This document shows positions 61,128 to 64,000 of a stretch of 64,000 nt of DNA, one piece after another (position 1 is the stretch's first letter; each line of letters starts with the position of its first letter). This DNA is from Bursaphelenchus xylophilus (Eukaryota > Nematoda > Chromadorea > Rhabditida > Aphelenchoididae), in contig CAJFCV020000001.1 of assembly GCA_904066235.2 (NCBI GenBank), positions 9,238,001 through 9,302,000 of the forward strand, in the 5' to 3' direction. The position numbers and the translations under genes are program-made. The notes under the pieces were generated by a model, which was not told where the DNA came from, made no database searches, and saw only the letters and a list, made by a program, of their open reading frames with translations.

Positions 61128-63685
61128 CCCTAAGTGTCGGCGCAATTTGATTGCAAAAGAGCTGAAACTTGCCATGCTAAAATCTCAGGCGATTAGCTTT
61201 CGAATGGTGTATGTCTTGTCAATTCACTCTGCCATCACTAATTCACTTTTTTTAAAACCGGTGTCTAGTATAATATCAGAGTTTTTCGCCCAGTGTCGGC
61301 GCAATTTGATTGCAAAAGAGCTGAAACTTGCCATGCTAAAATCTCAGGCGATTAGCTTTCGAATGGTGTATGTCTTGTCAATTCACTCCGTCATCACTAA
61401 TTCACTTTTTTTTAAACCGGTGTCTAGTATAATATCAGAGTTTTTCGCCCAGTGTCGGCGTAATTTGATTCCAAAAAAGCTGAAACTTGCCATGCTAAAA
61501 TCTCAGGCGATTAGCTTTCGAATGGTGTATGTCTTGTCAATTCACTCCGTCATCACTAATTCACTTTTTTTTTAAACCGGTGTCTAGTATAATATCAGAG
61601 TTTTTCGCCCAGTGTCGGCGTAATTTGATTCCAAAAAAGCTGAAACTTGCCATGCTAAAATCTCAGGCGATTAGCTTTCGAATGGTGTATGTCTTGTCAA
61701 TTCACTCTGTCATCACTAATTCACTTTTTTTTAAAACCGGTGTCTAGTATAATATCAGAGTTTTTCGCCCAGTGTCGGCGTAATTTGATTCCAAAAAAGC
61801 TGAAACTTGCCATGCTAAAATCTCAGGCGATTAGCTTTCGAATGGTGTATGTCTTGTCAATTCACTCCGTCATCACTAATTCACTTTTTTTTAAACCGGT
61901 GTCTAGTATAATATAAGAGTTTTTCGCCCAGTGTCGGCGCAATTTGATTCCAAAAAAGCTGAAACTTGCCATGCTAAAATCTCAGGCGATTAGCTTTCGA
62001 ATGGTGTATGTCTTGTCAATTCACTCTGTCATCACTAATTCACTTTTTTTAAAACCGGTGTCTAGTATAATATAAGAGTTTTTCGCCCAGTGTCGGCGCA
62101 ATTTGATTCCAAAAAAGCTGAAACTTGCCATGCTAAAATCTCAGGCGATTAGCTTTCGAATGGTGTATGTCTTGTCAATTCAGTCTGTCATCACTGATTC
62201 ACTTTTTTTTAAAACCGGTGTCTAGTATCATATCAGAGTTTTTCCCTAAGTGTCGGCGCAATTTGATTGCAAAAGAGCTGAAACTTGCCATGCTAAAATC
62301 TCAGGCGATTAGCTTTCGAATGGTGTATGTCTTGTCAATTCACTCTGTCATCACTAATTCACTTTTTTTAAAACCGGTGTCTAGTATAATATAAGAGTTT
62401 TTCGCCCAGTGTCGGCGCAATTTGATTCCAAAAAAGCTGAAACTTGCCATGCTAAAATCTCAGGCGATTAGCTTTCGAATGGTGTATGTCTTGTCAATAC
62501 ACTCTGTCATCACTAATTCACTTTTTTTAAAACCGGTGTCTAGTATCATATCAGAGTTTTTCGCTAAGTGTCGGCGCAATTTGATTCCAAAAAAGCTGAA
62601 ACTTGCCATGCTAAAATCTCAGGCGATTAGCTTTCGAATGGTGTATGTCTTGTCAATTCACTCTGCCATCACTAATTCACTTTTTTTAAAACCGGTGTCT
62701 AGTATAATATCAGAGTTTTTCGCCCAGTGTCGGCGCAATTTGATTGCAAAAGAGCTGAAACTTGCCATGCTAAAATCTCAGGCGATTAGCTTTCGAATGG
62801 TGTATGTCTTGTCAATTCACTCCGTCATCACTAATTCACTTTTTTTTTAAACCGGTGTCTAGTATAATATCAGAGTTTTTCGCCCAGTGTCGGCGTAATT
62901 TGATTCCAAAAAAGCTGAAACTTGCCATGCTAAAATCTCAGGCGATTAGCTTTCGAATGGTGTATGTCTTGTCAATTCACTCCGTCATCACTAATTCACT
63001 TTTTTTTTAAACCGGTGTCTAGTATAATATCAGAGTTTTTCGCCCAGTGTCGGCGTAATTTGATTCCAAAAAAGCTGAAACTTGCCATGCTAAAATCTCA
63101 GGCGATTAGCTTTCGAATGGTGTATGTCTTGTCAATTCACTCTGTCATCACTAATTCACTTTTTTTAAAACCCGTGTCTAGTATAATATCAGAGTTTTTC
63201 GCCCAGTGTCGGCGTAATTTGATTCCAAAAAAGCTGAAACTTGCCATGCTAAAATCTCAGGCGATTAGCTTTCAAATGGTGTATGTCTTGTCAATTCACT
63301 CCGTCATCACTAATTCACTTTTTTTTAAACCGGTGTCTAGTATAATATAAGAGTTTTTCGCCCAGTGTCGGCGCAATTTGATTCCAAAAAAGCTGAAACT
63401 TGCCATGCTAAAATCTCAGGCGATTAGCTTTCGAATGGTGTATGTCTTGTCAATTCACTCTGTCATCACTAATTCACTTTTTTTTAAAACCGGTGTCTAG
63501 TATAATATAAGAGTTTTTCGCCCAGTGTCGGCGCAATTTGATTCCAAAAAAGCTGAAACTTGCCATGCTAAAATCTCAGGCGATTAGCTTTCGAATGGTG
63601 TATGTCTTGTCAATTCAGTCTGTCATCACTGATTCACTTTTTTTTAAAACCGGTGTCTAGTATCATATCAGAGTTTTTCCCTAAG
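61128..63685 (+). repeat. Three related units with CCCTAAG and TCAGTCTG markers
   Basis: Rare linked changes TCAGTCTGTC, CACTGATTC, TATCATATCAG and CCCTAAG occur together around 61065-61135, 62180-62250 and 63616-63685. The CCC of CCCTAAG is at 61128, 62244 and 63679, so the spacings are seven and nine monomers. A related CCCTAAG unit at 58579 lacks the TCAGTCTG change and may represent the earlier state. The intervening monomers are ordinary block C forms. Confidence 0.83.
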
Positions 63686-64000
63686 TGTCGGCGCAATTTG
63701 ATTGCAAAAGAGCTGAAACTTGCCATGCTAAAATCTCAGGCGATTAGCTTTCGAATGGTGTATGTCTTGTCAATTCACTCTGCCATCACTAATTCACTTT
63801 TTTTTAAAACCGGTGTCTAGTATAATATCAGAGTTTTTCGCCCAGTGTCGGCGCAATTTGATTGCAAAAGAGCTGAAACTTGCCATGCTAAAATCTCAGG
63901 CGATTAGCTTTCGAATGGTGTATGTCTTGTCAATTCACTCCGTCATCACTAATTCACTTTTTTTTAAACCGGTGTCTAGTATAATATCAGAGTTTTTCGC

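Larger units (their letters stand above)
24277..64000 (+). repeat. 159-bp satellite array, block C (more uniform)
   Basis: About 250 monomers, unbroken to the window edge, where the last start is at 63901. Four main forms alternate: plain TATAAG/GCGCAA units; CTCCGTC, T8A3, TATCAG, GCGTAA units; GATTGCAAAAGAGC units; and TATCATATCAG units with CGCTAAG or CCCTAAG. The CCTCTG subtype is not seen. Divergence between units is lower than in block A. Spacing of marker variants is often nine monomers. The long apparent frames at 25779-26750, 46180-47106, 50162-50920 and 55735-56502 are runs of TATCAG monomers lacking the usual in-frame TAA and are not genes. Confidence 0.97.

Noticed and set aside
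1..64000. CRISPR array
   Set aside because: The units are 159 bp and directly abutting, with no unique spacers and no cas genes.
1..64000. Whole array as an assembly artefact from a repeated read
   Set aside because: Units differ by ordered, non-random markers and zones, and a single-copy insertion breaks the array. Array length and T-tract lengths may still be imperfect.

Overview
The window is almost entirely one tandem satellite DNA array. A 159-bp, AT-rich monomer (about 38% G+C) repeats head to tail in one orientation from base 1 to base 64000. I estimate about 393 complete monomers plus a partial one at the right edge. I find no credible protein-coding gene, RNA gene or CRISPR array. 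The many apparent open frames are a by-product of the period: 159 is 3 x 53, so one frame stays in register from unit to unit.

The only non-satellite DNA is a 1238-bp insertion at 3605-4842. It is a near-perfect palindrome: arms of about 560 bp around a 117-bp unpaired centre. It begins CCCTTTCC, ends GGAAAGGG, and is flanked on both sides by TTAA. This is the signature of a non-autonomous piggyBac-type DNA transposon. The intact 160-bp monomer at 12587-12746 matches the pre-insertion monomer base for base, so the empty site is present in the same window. No transposase is encoded here.

Layout, numbering each monomer from its CGATTAGC start. (1) 1-3600 and 4847-16408: an older-looking mixture of subtypes, including a CCTCTG/TTTAATTTC class, a TATCATATCAG/CGCCAAG class and a CCAATGG class, with a clear 7-monomer higher-order repeat at 6533-8765. 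(2) 16409-24276: a transition zone that opens with two monomers lengthened by 36 bp, holds rare private variants in small segmental copies, and contains the last CCTCTG-class units. (3) 24277-64000: a more uniform zone built from three or four subtypes, with a recurring spacing of 9 monomers (about 1.43 kb) and larger block duplications.

The organism is a eukaryote. A nucleosome-scale satellite tens of kilobases long, higher-order repeats and a TTAA/piggyBac-type element suggest centromeric or pericentromeric heterochromatin, most likely of an animal. CpG is not depleted in the monomer (6 observed against about 5.6 expected), which fits a lightly methylated genome such as many invertebrates. 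I cannot name the species. Nothing here works as a pathway; the biology is array evolution by unequal exchange, conversion and slippage, plus one transposon landing.
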